From assembly GCF_001598435.1 (NCBI RefSeq), contig NZ_BCYY01000029.1, positions 1-57,016 on the forward strand: a stretch of 57,016 bases of DNA, given 5' to 3'. How positions within the stretch are numbered: position 1 is the stretch's first letter; every line of letters starts with the position of its first letter. Source of the DNA: Sphingomonas pituitosa NBRC 102491. Its GTDB lineage: Bacteria > Pseudomonadota > Alphaproteobacteria > Sphingomonadales > Sphingomonadaceae. Position numbers and translations under genes: made by a program. Below the pieces are notes generated by a model. The model had not been told where the DNA came from, searched no databases, and was given only the letters and a program-made list of their open reading frames with translations. Of the stretch, positions 43,556 to 52,875 are shown in pieces.

Positions 43556-46356
43556 CAGAAGGTCACCCGCACGCCGGCGGCGTAGCGGCGGCCGAAGCGC
43601 TCCCATTCGATCGTCTGCGACTTGATCGTCGGCGTCGGTATCGGTGTCGGCGTGCCGGCGGTGAGCAGATTGCCCGGCTCGGCATAGCGGCGGCCCGGCT
43701 GGTTCAGCACGTTCTGCACATCGGCATAGATCTCGAAGCGCTTGGTGATCGCGTAGCGCGCCGAGATGTCCATCTCCTCGTCCGCCGACCAATAGGTGTC
43801 GCCGGCATCGGTGAGGTCGTCGGCAATGGTGTCGAGCCAGTCGCTGCGGCGCTGGTACTGGACGCGGAGCGACAGGCCGTACTTCTCGTAATAGCCGCCG
43901 ACATTGTAGATCATGTCCGACGTGCCGGGCAGGCGCACCTTGCGCGCGGTCACGGCGGTGCCGATCGCGGGCTTGGTGACCTTGCTGTCGTTCAGCGTGA
44001 TGTTGGCCGAGATGCCGAAGCCGCCCATCCAGTCCGGCAGGCCGAGCGCGCCGGTCCAGGGCTCGAGCTGGAACTGCGCCGCCGCCTCGGCGCCGAAGAT
44101 GCGCCCGTCGCCGCCATTGGTGATACCGGTGAAATCATAGGTCGAACGATCGAAGCCATTGCTGTCCAGCGCATTGGAGCCGAACTTGCGCAACTGGCGA
44201 TACAGCACGTCCTCGACCCGCTTGTAGAACAGGCCGGCCATCAGATAGCCCTGCGGACGGACATACCATTCAAAATAGCCGTCGACGCCGTAGGCGCGCT
44301 CGGGCTTCACGCCGGGATTGCCGCCGGAGATCGTCTGGGCGGTGTCGTTGATGACGACGTTGGGGCGCATCTGGTCGTAATCGGCGCGTGCGGCGCCCGA
44401 GTTGAACGACAGCCGCAGCTTCTTGGTATCGTCGACATTGTAGTTGATGTGCAGGCTGGGGAAGGCGAGCGTGCGGCTCGACTCCGCCGTCACCGGGCCG
44501 CGGACCGACGCGATGGTGCCGATGGCCGAGCCACGATTCTCCAGCCGCTCGACGCGGACGCCGCCCAGGATCGAGCCCCAGTCATAGCGCAGCGTAGCCA
44601 TCACGAAGCCGGCATAGACACGTTCGCGCACATCATAGTTGTTGTCGACAATGGGCGTGAAGGCGAACTGGCGGCGCGCGGCATTGGCTACCGCCCGCAT
44701 CTTGTCCTGATCGAAATAGCGGAAGGTGTAATCCATCGGGATCTGGCCGGCGAACGGGTCGTTCAGCGAGAAGTCCGCATAGTTGGTGGGCACGCCGACA
44801 GCGGTGAGCTGGGTCGCGGTGGTGAGCAGGATCTGCTTCTCGTCCGCGATCTTGGTGCGCTGGTCGAACTGGAAGCCCGCCTTCAGCACCGCCTCGCTGC
44901 CGAGGAAGCGCGTCTCGCGCGACAGCACCAGCCGGCCGGTATAGGCCTTGGTGGTGTCGACCGCGTCGAGCACGCTCAGCGTCGACGGCGTCTTGGTGAA
45001 GCTGTCGACCGCGACGACGCGGCTGCCCGCCGAATAGCGGGTGGGGCCGCTCAGCTGGTTGGTGGTGAACAGCCGCAGGTGCGAGCGGTTGGGGTCGCTG
45101 AAGTCGTAATCGACGGTGGGGCGCAGGTTGCGGGTCGGGGGGCTGTCCCAGGCGATCTCGCCGACGACCGAGCGATCGTCCTTCGATTCGGTGTAGTTGC
45201 CCACCCAGGAGAGGTGCCAGCCCGGCGCGAAGTCATGCTCGCCGACGATGCTGTTGGTGAAGATCGACTGGCGGAAGGCGCGCAGCGTCGAGCGCTGGCG
45301 GATGTCGATGCCGTAGATCGTGCCGCGCTCCGGCGTGTTGCCGATGCAGACATCGGCATAGCCCGAGGTGGTCGGCGTCGCGTTCACCGTGCGCGGGCAA
45401 TCGGCGGTGTTGGCGACGAGATCGCCCTGCCGATCGTCGAGGTCGAAGCGATAATTGTCGCGCGCCTCGTCGTCCTTGAAGATCGTGTAGATCGATCGCA
45501 GCGAGATGGTGTTGCTGTCATCCGGCTTGTAGTCGACGCGGGCCGAGGCCGACCAGTTGCGGCGGGTGAGGCGGTACAGCTTGTTCTCGGCCTCCGCCGC
45601 CCAGAAGCGGGTGGCGTTGCCGGGGCGGGCATCCTGCGAGACGCGCTCGTAATCGGTCTCGAAATTGTCGGTGATCATGCCGCGCTGGAAATAGCTGCCC
45701 GACACCAGCACGCCGAGTTCGCCTTCGCCGACCTTGAACCGGTCCGAGGCGACGGCCGAGACTTCATATTGCTTGCGGTCGCCCAGCTCGGCGATGCCAT
45801 AGCCGGCCTTTCCGGCGAAGTGCGCGCCGCTGTAGTCGAAGGCCGAGCGGGTGATGACGTTGACGTTGCCGGCCACGGTTTCGCCGGTCATGTCCGGCGT
45901 CACCGCCTTGGAGACGATGATCTGCGAGGCGATCGCCGAGGGAATCGAATCGAAGCGCGCGTCGCGGCCCTCGGGGCTGACGACGGTGATCCCGTCGAAC
46001 GACAGCGTGGTCCAGTAGTTCGGCGCGCCGCGCAGCGAGATGTAGCGCGCCTGGCCCTGGTCGCGCTCGACCGCGATGCCGGGCAGACGGCTGGCGGCCT
46101 GGGCGATGTTCTGGTCGGGCAGGCGGCCCACGCCGTCCGCGGCCGCCACGGTGACCAGCGAATCCGAGGCGCGCTGAATGCGCAGCGCGAGCGATTCGGA
46201 TTCGGCGATCGGGCGCGCGCCGGTGACGACGATTTCGCCCGGAACGCCGTCCTGCGGTTCACTGGCGGTTGCGGTCTGCGCGGCTGCGGCGGTCGCCAGC
46301 ACGCAGGCCAGCACACTCGCGCCGGATGCGAGAATCAATTTGGATCGCGATGTCAT
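43555..46356 (-). CDS. TonB-dependent receptor paired with phytase
   Basis: A 933-residue outer-membrane receptor. A signal peptide (MTSRSKLILASGASVLACVL..., cut near AAAQ) leads to a plug domain (about 40-180: GEIVVTGARPI, RYISLRGAPNYWTTLSFDGI) and a long barrel ending in GRRYAAGVRVTF. Receptors directly before a beta-propeller phytase are common in sphingomonads and caulobacters and are thought to import phytate or its breakdown products; the substrate assignment is inference from neighbourhood. The stop overlaps the phytase ATG by one base. RBS AGGGGGC. Confidence 0.92.
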   Translation of the reverse strand: MTSRSKLILASGASVLACVLATAAAAQTATASEPQDGVPGEIVVTGARPIAESESLALRIQRASDSLVTVAAADGVGRLPDQNIAQAASRLPGIAVERDQGQARYISLRGAPNYWTTLSFDGITVVSPEGRDARFDSIPSAIASQIIVSKAVTPDMTGETVAGNVNVITRSAFDYSGAHFAGKAGYGIAELGDRKQYEVSAVASDRFKVGEGELGVLVSGSYFQRGMITDNFETDYERVSQDARPGNATRFWAAEAENKLYRLTRRNWSASARVDYKPDDSNTISLRSIYTIFKDDEARDNYRFDLDDRQGDLVANTADCPRTVNATPTTSGYADVCIGNTPERGTIYGIDIRQRSTLRAFRQSIFTNSIVGEHDFAPGWHLSWVGNYTESKDDRSVVGEIAWDSPPTRNLRPTVDYDFSDPNRSHLRLFTTNQLSGPTRYSAGSRVVAVDSFTKTPSTLSVLDAVDTTKAYTGRLVLSRETRFLGSEAVLKAGFQFDQRTKIADEKQILLTTATQLTAVGVPTNYADFSLNDPFAGQIPMDYTFRYFDQDKMRAVANAARRQFAFTPIVDNNYDVRERVYAGFVMATLRYDWGSILGGVRVERLENRGSAIGTIASVRGPVTAESSRTLAFPSLHINYNVDDTKKLRLSFNSGAARADYDQMRPNVVINDTAQTISGGNPGVKPERAYGVDGYFEWYVRPQGYLMAGLFYKRVEDVLYRQLRKFGSNALDSNGFDRSTYDFTGITNGGDGRIFGAEAAAQFQLEPWTGALGLPDWMGGFGISANITLNDSKVTKPAIGTAVTARKVRLPGTSDMIYNVGGYYEKYGLSLRVQYQRRSDWLDTIADDLTDAGDTYWSADEEMDISARYAITKRFEIYADVQNVLNQPGRRYAEPGNLLTAGTPTPIPTPTIKSQTIEWERFGRRYAAGVRVTF

Positions 46357-46427
46357 GATAGCCCCCTGGATCAGCTCTGTTTGATGAGCCCGGTAGGGGG
46401 AAACGCGGTCAGTTCGGTTGCGTTTGG

Positions 46428-46445
46428 GTAACGGTTTTATGACAG
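46428..46445 (-). promoter_or_regulatory. Candidate Pho box of the receptor-phytase operon
   Basis: Read on the minus strand the sequence is CTGTCATAAAACCGTTAC. The first half CTGTCAT and the AAAA spacer match the PhoB consensus exactly; the second half CCGTTAC matches 5 of 7. It is 72 bases upstream of the receptor ATG. PhoB activation under low phosphate fits a phytase operon. Confidence 0.65.
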
Positions 46446-46493
46446 TGGCGCCGCCCTGTCCCCTTCGGAGACGTGCGGACGGCGCGGTGCGGT

Positions 46494-46524
46494 GCCGGCA
46501 GCCCCGGGGTGCGGGGCTGCCGGC
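46494..46524. terminator. Hairpin downstream of the small beta-rich gene
   Basis: A perfect 12-bp stem (46494-46505 and 46513-46524, GCCGGCAGCCCC with its complement) lies six bases beyond the minus-strand stop at 46531. It lacks a T-run on the minus strand, so its terminator role is uncertain. Confidence 0.45.
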
Positions 46525-46530
46525 GTCCGG

Positions 46531-46830
46531 TCAGGCGCGCGTGCCGGTGATCGGGAAGCTGCCAAAGGCGCCCGCGGTGACGGTGCCGTCGAGGCTGTCG
46601 CCGGTCACGGTGGCTTCGCAGGTGAGCGTCATCGGCATCGGCACCGAGATGTCGAGCGACCAGCTGAGCGTGTCGCCGTTCACCTTGCCGTCCTTGATCT
46701 CGGTCTGGCCCATCGCGCCGTTGAAGTTGCCGGTGAAGCTGTCACCGTTGCTGGTGACGGTGAGCGTCGCCTGCTGATCGCCCAGCGGCGACTTGGTCAC
46801 GGTGTTCCAGCTGCCATCCACATTCGCCAT
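46531..46830 (-). CDS. Small beta-rich protein of unknown function
   Basis: A 99-residue soluble protein of short alternating strands (MANVDGSWNTVTKSPLGDQQ, TLTVTSNGDSFTGNFNGAMG, AFGSFPITGTRA), with one cysteine and no signal peptide. The repeated strand-turn pattern (dGsW..., GdsFtG, GdtLsW, GdsLdG) suggests a small lipocalin- or calycin-like barrel; that is a reading of pattern, not a family match. It lies 16 bases after the M16 protease gene, with RBS AGGAG, so is probably in its operon. Confidence 0.66.
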   Translation of the reverse strand: MANVDGSWNTVTKSPLGDQQATLTVTSNGDSFTGNFNGAMGQTEIKDGKVNGDTLSWSLDISVPMPMTLTCEATVTGDSLDGTVTAGAFGSFPITGTRA

Positions 46831-46846
46831 CTTGGGTTTCTCCTGG

Positions 46847-49681
46847 TTACTTGGTTGCAGGCGGGCTCTTCCCCGCCAAAGAGGCTGCGCTGATCACCTC
46901 GACAGGCAGGCCGAGGCTGTCAAGCTGCGGGCGGACCTTGGCGGCGTCGCCCACGACCACCCAAACGAACCGATCGACGTCGAGTGCCCCGCGTGCCGCA
47001 GCGTCAAGCTGGGCCGCCGTCATGGCGCGATATTTTTGCGCGATGCTGTCGTAATAATCGTCGGGGCGGTGGCGGATATCGTTCTGCTGCATCGCGCCGA
47101 GCACCGCATTGGCGGTTTCGAATCGCCCGGCCAGTTCACGGGTGCTGCCGGCGATCTCGCGGGCGAGCTCGGCCGGGGTGATGCCGCTGGTCGTCAGGAA
47201 GCCGCGCACGTCGTCGCGGATCGACTTGATCGAATCGCCGGTGCGGTCGGCCTGGACGGGGGCGTTCACTGCATAGGGCACGGCGTGCTCCAGCCAGTTG
47301 AACCCGCCGCTGGCGCCGTAGGACCAGTGCCGCGCCTCGCGCAGATCCATGTTGATGCGCGAGAGGAAGCCGCCGCCCAGCACCTGGTTGGCGGTGACTG
47401 GCACCAGCAGGTCGCCTGCCGGATCGAGCGGCGTCATCTGCGCGGCGACGATCAGCGACTGCGGCGAATTGGGGCGATCGACCAGCACGATGCGCGGGGA
47501 CGCCTGTTGCGGCTTGTTCGCGAACGCCTTGACGCCCGCCGCCCCTTCGCCCTTCCAGTCGCCGAAGCGCGCATCGAGCGCTGCCTTCACCTGCGCCAGC
47601 GGGAGGTCGCTGACGACGAACACCTTGGCCTTGTCCGGCCGGATCCAGGCGCGGTGGAAGGCGACCAGTTCGTCCCGCGAGAGCTTGGCGACCACGGCAG
47701 GGTCGCCCGAGCCGTTGGCGAGCTTCGCATAGGGGGTGGCGGTGCCGTACAGCAGGCCCGGCAGCGCGCGGCCGGCGAGGCCGCTCGGGCTGCTCAGCTC
47801 GAACTGGATCGCGGTGAGCGTGGTGGCGCGCAACCGCTCGACTTCGGCCGGCGCGAAGGCCGGGTGGCGGACGATGTCGGCGAACAGTTCGACGCCGCCG
47901 CCCAGATTGGCGCTGGGGACGCCGAGGCTCAGATAGGTGCGATCGGCCGAGCTGCCGCCGTCGATCTCCGCGCCCAGCCGTTCCTTGGCCTCGGCGATGG
48001 CGATCGAGTTCCGGCTGGTCGTGCCTTCGTCCATCAGCGACAAGGTGAGGTTCTGGGTCCCCGGCCGCCCGTCCGGATCGGCGGTGGCGCCGGCATCGAA
48101 GCTGAGCACCATGCGCGTCACCGGCACCGCGGTCTGGCGGGCGTAGATCAGCTCCACGCCGCTGGCGAGGCGAGTGCGCTCCACGGTGGGGAAGCGGATG
48201 TCGCGGATCGGGCCGACGTCGGGCAGCGGCCCGCGATCGCCCTTGGGGATCGCTTCCTCGGCGGCGGGCTTGGCTGGCGCGACGGCGGCGGCTTCCTGAT
48301 AGGCCTCGCGGTCGCCGGGCTCGACGCGGATGGTGAAGGCGGGGCGGGTGAGCCATTTGGCGGCGGCCGCGCGCGCCTTGGCCGGCGTCATCTTCGCCAC
48401 TTCTTCCAGCCGCTTGCGGAAGAAGCCGGGGTCATTCGAATAGAGCAGGCCCTCGGCCAGCGTCGCCGCCTGGGCGCGGGCCGACTGCAGGCCCTTGATC
48501 GTCGCGGAGACGTTGGTGGTGGCGACGCGCTGCACCTCGTCGGCGGTCGGCCCCTTGGCGATCAGATCGGCGAGGATCGCGTCGATCCGCTTGTCGACCA
48601 CCGCCGGGTCGACGCCGGGCTTCAGCGTCACGCCGATGGTGAAGGTGCCCGCCTGCGAGAAGGTTTCGGCATAGGCATAGGCGCTCACCGCCAGCTTCTC
48701 CTCGCGGACCAGTGCGTTGGCCAGCCGCGAGCTGGCGAGGCCGCCCAGCACCTGGCCGAACACGTCGAGCGCCGCGGCATCGGGATCGTTGAGGCCGGGG
48801 ATCGCCCAGTTGCGGGTGATCTGGATGGCGGGGACGCGGTCCTTCAGTACCACCGTCTTGGCGGCGGGCAGGGTGGGGATGGTGACCTTGGGCAGCGCGC
48901 TCTGCGGCCCGCGCGCGATGCGGCCGAAATATTTCTCGACCAGCGGCCGCGCCTCGGCGGCGTCGATGTCGCCGGAGAGCGAGAGGACGGCGTTGTTCGG
49001 GCCGTAATGCTCACGGAACCAGCCCTTCACGTCGTCCACGCTCGCGCGGTCGAGATCGGCCATCGATCCGATCACCGAATGGCCATAGGGGCTGTCGCCG
49101 AACAAGCCTTCGACCAGCGTGTATTCGACCAGGCCATAGGGCTGGTTGTCGCCCTGGCGCTTCTCGTTCTGGACCACGCCGCGCTGCTCGTCGAGCACGC
49201 CTTGCGTGATCGCGGGGGTGAGCCAGCCCATCCGGTCGCTCTCGAGGAACAGCGCGCGTTCGAGCGCGGGCTTGGGCACGGTCTCGAAATAATTGGTGCG
49301 GTCGTAATAGGTGGTGCCGTTGAGATCGGTCGCGCCGACCTGCTTGAGCGGCTCGAAGAAGTCGCCCGGCGCGTTCTGCGAGCCGTTGAACATCAGATGC
49401 TCGAACAGATGCGCGAAGCCGGTCCGGCCGGCGGGCTCGTGCTTGGAGCCGACATCGTACCACACCGAAAGTGCTACGACCGGCGCCTTGCGATCGGTAT
49501 GGACGATGACGCGCAGGCCGTTGGCGAGGGTGAACTGCTCATAGGGCAGCTTCACCTGATCGACGAGCGTGGCGAGCGGCGCCGGCGCGGTGGCGGCCGG
49601 GGCCTGCTGCGCGGCGGCGGGCAGGGCAGGCGCCGCGAGTGCGACCAGCGCGGTAGTGCAAAGCAAACGAATGGACGGCAT
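46847..49681 (-). CDS. Secreted M16-family zinc peptidase
   Basis: A 944-residue two-halved metalloprotease of the pitrilysin/processing-peptidase family. A signal peptide (MPSIRLLCTTALVALAAPAL, cut near AAAQQ) implies the periplasm. The first half has the inverted zinc motif HLFEH (about 91-95) and is the active unit. The second half (SLMDEGTTSRNSIAIAEAK...) lacks the motif and is the usual inactive partner. Such fused M16 proteins degrade short peptides. ATG at 49681 is chosen because the signal peptide begins there; an upstream start would add 31 residues with no support. The small gene at 46531 follows. Confidence 0.94.
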   Translation of the reverse strand: MPSIRLLCTTALVALAAPALPAAAQQAPAATAPAPLATLVDQVKLPYEQFTLANGLRVIVHTDRKAPVVALSVWYDVGSKHEPAGRTGFAHLFEHLMFNGSQNAPGDFFEPLKQVGATDLNGTTYYDRTNYFETVPKPALERALFLESDRMGWLTPAITQGVLDEQRGVVQNEKRQGDNQPYGLVEYTLVEGLFGDSPYGHSVIGSMADLDRASVDDVKGWFREHYGPNNAVLSLSGDIDAAEARPLVEKYFGRIARGPQSALPKVTIPTLPAAKTVVLKDRVPAIQITRNWAIPGLNDPDAAALDVFGQVLGGLASSRLANALVREEKLAVSAYAYAETFSQAGTFTIGVTLKPGVDPAVVDKRIDAILADLIAKGPTADEVQRVATTNVSATIKGLQSARAQAATLAEGLLYSNDPGFFRKRLEEVAKMTPAKARAAAAKWLTRPAFTIRVEPGDREAYQEAAAVAPAKPAAEEAIPKGDRGPLPDVGPIRDIRFPTVERTRLASGVELIYARQTAVPVTRMVLSFDAGATADPDGRPGTQNLTLSLMDEGTTSRNSIAIAEAKERLGAEIDGGSSADRTYLSLGVPSANLGGGVELFADIVRHPAFAPAEVERLRATTLTAIQFELSSPSGLAGRALPGLLYGTATPYAKLANGSGDPAVVAKLSRDELVAFHRAWIRPDKAKVFVVSDLPLAQVKAALDARFGDWKGEGAAGVKAFANKPQQASPRIVLVDRPNSPQSLIVAAQMTPLDPAGDLLVPVTANQVLGGGFLSRINMDLREARHWSYGASGGFNWLEHAVPYAVNAPVQADRTGDSIKSIRDDVRGFLTTSGITPAELAREIAGSTRELAGRFETANAVLGAMQQNDIRHRPDDYYDSIAQKYRAMTAAQLDAAARGALDVDRFVWVVVGDAAKVRPQLDSLGLPVEVISAASLAGKSPPATK

Positions 49682-49897
49682 CGAAGCGGAATCCCCCACG
49701 GAATGTGACGGGTGATACCATAGTGGCGCGCGCGGGCCCGGCAAGCGCGTGCATGGGAAGGCGCGGCGACGCATCGCTTTCAGCGCGAGGACGCCGCCTC
49801 AGCCGATGCCAAGCCTATTGCCCGGCACGCCGGTCGGATGGTAGCGCTATCGGAAAGCGGCACAAGCCGCTCCGAGACAGGACGAGAGGATAGGCTG

Positions 49898-51013
49898 TTG
49901 CGACTTTCGCTGAAACTTTCGACGGCTGCGGCCGCGCTCGCGCTCCTTGCGGGCTGTTCCACCGGCGGCCCGGTCCAGAACGATGCCGCGTCGAACGGCA
50001 CCGCGTCGGCAGAGGCGCGCAGCCCGGAGGGCAAGCGCTATCTCGCCCAGCCGCTGGTCAAGGACCTTTTCTTCGCCGATCCTTCCGCGCACGTGTTCGA
50101 CGGCAAGATCTATATCTATCCCAGCCACGACGTCGACATGGGCATCCCCGACGACGATCTCGGCAGCCAGTACGCGATGCATGACTATCAGGTGCTGAGC
50201 ATGGATCGCCCCGGCGGCCCGGTGACGGTGCACCCGGTCGCGCTCGACCTGAAGCAGGTGCCCTGGGCGTCCGAAAAGGCCTGGGCGCCCGACGCGGCGT
50301 TCAAGAGCGGCACCTATTACCTCTACTTCCCGGCCAAGGATAAGCAGGGCGTGTTCCGGATCGGCGTCGCCACCTCGACCTCGCCGGTCGGGCCGTTCAA
50401 GGCCGAGCCGCAGCCGATCCAGGGCAGCTATTCGATGGACCCCGCCGTCTTCACCGACGACGATGGCCAGAGCTATCTCTATCTGGGCGGCATCTGGGGT
50501 GGGCAGCTGCAGCGCTGGGCGACCGGCAAGTACGATCCGAATGCCGGCGACACCGACCTGAAGAAGGACGACCAGCCCGCGCTGACCGGCAAGGTTGCGC
50601 GCCTCGCGCCCGACATGAAGAGCCTCGCCGAACCGCTGCGCGATGCGGTGATTCTCGACGAAAAGGGCAAGCCGCTGCTGGGCGGCGACCATGACCGCCG
50701 CTTCTTCGAGGCGGCCTGGACGTTCAAGCGCGGCGGCAAATATTACTACATGTACTCGACCGGGGACACGCACTTCCTGGCCTATGCCGTCGGCAAGAGC
50801 CCCTATGGCCCGTTCACCTATGCCGGGCGCATCCTGGAGCCGGTGCAGGGATGGACAAGCCATGGCTCGGTGTTCGAGTTCCAGGGCAAATGGTATCTGG
50901 CATACCACGACACCCAGCTGACGAATAAGAACCACCTCCGGTCGGCCAAGATCACCGAACTGACCTTCCGTCCTGACGGCACAATCGAGACGCTGAAGCC
51001 GTTCAAGGACTGA
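49898..51013 (+). CDS. Glycoside hydrolase family 43 lipoprotein
   Basis: About 371 residues. The N-terminus RLSLKLSTAAAALALLAGC has a lipobox, so it is probably outer-membrane or periplasm anchored. A five-bladed beta-propeller of the GH43 type follows, with the acidic residues in FFADPSAHVFDG (general base), YSMDPAVFTDDDG and FFEAAW (general acid). Such enzymes remove arabinose or xylose side chains from plant polysaccharides. TTG at 49898 is preferred because it starts the signal peptide and has GAGAGGA seven bases before; an ATG at 49838 is in frame and would add 20 residues of unlikely composition. Confidence 0.88.
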   Translation: MRLSLKLSTAAAALALLAGCSTGGPVQNDAASNGTASAEARSPEGKRYLAQPLVKDLFFADPSAHVFDGKIYIYPSHDVDMGIPDDDLGSQYAMHDYQVLSMDRPGGPVTVHPVALDLKQVPWASEKAWAPDAAFKSGTYYLYFPAKDKQGVFRIGVATSTSPVGPFKAEPQPIQGSYSMDPAVFTDDDGQSYLYLGGIWGGQLQRWATGKYDPNAGDTDLKKDDQPALTGKVARLAPDMKSLAEPLRDAVILDEKGKPLLGGDHDRRFFEAAWTFKRGGKYYYMYSTGDTHFLAYAVGKSPYGPFTYAGRILEPVQGWTSHGSVFEFQGKWYLAYHDTQLTNKNHLRSAKITELTFRPDGTIETLKPFKD

Positions 51014-51024
51014 GAGTCTGTCTG

Positions 51025-51127
51025 GAAATGCGCTGCAGCGCATTTCGCGGCACCGGCCCGCTCCTCCACCCGGCCACCCATAGAATACTGCCGTTGGGTG
51101 GCCGGGTGGGGGAGCGGGCCGGTGCCG
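51025..51127. repeat. Large intergenic hairpin repeat (REPIN-like)
   Basis: A perfect 22-bp palindrome at 51025-51046 (outer part GAAATGCGC/GCGCATTTC) is followed directly by 33-bp inverted arms at 51048-51080 and 51095-51127, identical except for one base, around a 14-base loop. This looks like a dispersed sphingomonad element. The surrounding gap (51014-51250) has no confident gene. Confidence 0.72.
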
Positions 51128-51250
51128 CCTTGAAATTTGCTCTTCCGGGAATTTCCAAACGGTCACTGAGGGCGCGCCAGTACGCATCCCGGGACACCCC
51201 GGCCCGCGCGGCATCTTCCACCGGCCAAGCTTTGGCGCTAGCAACCGCCG

Positions 51251-51898
51251 ATGGATACCCCCAAGCTCGCCATCCCGCGCTCGCTCTTCGTCTACGCCAT
51301 CCTCTATGGCGGCATGGTCTGCATGGCGGGCGTGCTGGGGGTGAAGCAGGTAGCACTCGGGCCACTGGCGGTAGAGGCGGGGATCTTCGGCTTCCTGATC
51401 CTCGTCGTGCTGTCGAGCGCGGTGGCCGAGCTGCACGGCCAGGCGATCGCCACCGGGCTGGTACGGCTGGGCTTCGTGCCGCTGCTCGTCTCGGCCGCGC
51501 TGATCCAGCTGGTGCTGATCCTGCCGGCCGACAAGGGCATGTACCCGCCCGCCATCGCCGCCTTCCCGATCGTCGTCGGGCAGGGGATGCGGATGATGCT
51601 CGCCGGGTTCATCTCCTACGGCACGTCGCAGACGCTCAACGTGTTCATCTTCAACAAGCTGCGCGGGCAGGCGGGACCGAGCGGGCTCGTCTGGTTCCGC
51701 GGCATGGTGGCGAGCGTGGTGTCGCAGATCGTCGATACCGTGCTGTTCATCAGCATCTCGTTCCTCGGCGAGCGTCCGATCCTGGAGCTGATGGCCGGGC
51801 AGATGCTCACCAAGGTGGTGCTGTCGATCGTGCTCGTGCCGTTCCTGATCACCGGCGCGGTGGCGCTGGGACGCGCTCTCGATGGACGTAAGGGCTAA
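51251..51898 (+). CDS. yhhQ: VUT/YhhQ-family transporter (queuosine precursor type)
   Basis: A 215-residue protein with about six membrane segments. Patterns typical of the YhhQ/VUT family are present: LSSAVAELHGQAIATGLVRL, RMMLAGFISYGTSQTLNVFI, and WFRGMVASVVSQIVDTVLFI. The family includes transporters of queuosine precursors (preQ0/preQ1). No tgt or que genes are in this window to confirm the substrate. The ATG has only a weak Shine-Dalgarno. Confidence 0.82.
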   Translation: MDTPKLAIPRSLFVYAILYGGMVCMAGVLGVKQVALGPLAVEAGIFGFLILVVLSSAVAELHGQAIATGLVRLGFVPLLVSAALIQLVLILPADKGMYPPAIAAFPIVVGQGMRMMLAGFISYGTSQTLNVFIFNKLRGQAGPSGLVWFRGMVASVVSQIVDTVLFISISFLGERPILELMAGQMLTKVVLSIVLVPFLITGAVALGRALDGRKG

Positions 51899-51918
51899 GC
51901 GGCACTAAAGGGCCGCGG

Positions 51919-52818
51919 ATGACCGACCACGCACCCCATCCGGCGCTGCTCGCCAAGGCCGAAACCCTCACCGAGGCGCTGCCCTATCTGCAGCGCTATG
52001 CCGGCGCCACCTTCGTCGTGAAATATGGCGGCCACGCCATGGGCGACCCCGAGCTGGCGCGCGACTTCGCCGAAGACGTGGTGTTACTGAAGGCGGTGGG
52101 GATCAACCCGATCGTCGTGCACGGCGGCGGCCCGCAGATCGGCCGGATGCTCAAGCGGCTCGGTGTCGAATCGACCTTTGTCGGTGGGCTGCGCGTCACC
52201 GACAAGGCGACTGCCGAGATCGCCGAAATGGTGCTGGCGGGTTCGATCAACAAGGAAATCGTCGCCTGGATCGCGGCGGCCGGCGGCCGGGCCGTGGGCA
52301 TTTCGGGCAAGGATGCCGGGCTGGTGCGCGCCGAGAAGGTGCAGCGCAGCGAGGCCGATCCGCTGCAGGGCATCGAGCGCCATGTCGACCTCGGGTTCGT
52401 CGGCGAGCCGGTGGCGGTGGACATTTCCATCCTCCAGTCGCTGGCGGCATCGGGCTTCATCCCCGTGGTCTCGCCGATCGCGCTGGGCGCGGACGGGCAC
52501 ACCTACAACATCAACGCCGATACCATGGCCGGCGCGATCGCCGGGGCGTGCGGCGCCAAGCGCTTCTTCCTGCTGACCGACGTGCCCGGCGTGCTGAGCA
52601 AGACCGGCGACCTGCTCACCGATCTCGATGCAACGCGCGTGCAGGCGCTGAAGGACGACGGCACCATTTCGGGCGGCATGATCCCCAAGGTGGAGACCTG
52701 CGTCAACGCGGTGGCGGCGGGCGTCGATGCGGCGGTGATCCTCGACGGACGCATCCCGCACGGCATGCTGCTGGAAATCTTTACGCGGCAGGGCGTAGGC
52801 ACGCTCGTCCACGCCTGA
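51919..52818 (+). CDS. argB: Acetylglutamate kinase
   Basis: A 299-residue amino-acid kinase that phosphorylates N-acetylglutamate in arginine biosynthesis. The family motifs are visible: FVVKYGGHAMGD at the N-terminus, IVVHGGGPQIGRML, and NINADTMAGAIAGACGAKRF. The long N-terminal helix before VVKYGG (about 25 residues) suggests the hexameric, arginine-sensitive form. Length fits. It follows yhhQ by 20 bases and is a good anchor for the cluster downstream. Confidence 0.97.
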   Translation: MTDHAPHPALLAKAETLTEALPYLQRYAGATFVVKYGGHAMGDPELARDFAEDVVLLKAVGINPIVVHGGGPQIGRMLKRLGVESTFVGGLRVTDKATAEIAEMVLAGSINKEIVAWIAAAGGRAVGISGKDAGLVRAEKVQRSEADPLQGIERHVDLGFVGEPVAVDISILQSLAASGFIPVVSPIALGADGHTYNINADTMAGAIAGACGAKRFFLLTDVPGVLSKTGDLLTDLDATRVQALKDDGTISGGMIPKVETCVNAVAAGVDAAVILDGRIPHGMLLEIFTRQGVGTLVHA

Positions 52819-52875
52819 TTGTCCGGCGCGCGTTTCATCCTATATCGCACCTGAAACGGTGCCGCGGAGAGTGAA

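Noticed and set aside
46793..49708. 971-codon open frame opposite the M16 peptidase.
   Set aside because: The minus-strand reading has a signal peptide and the HxxEH zinc motif; the plus reading has neither.
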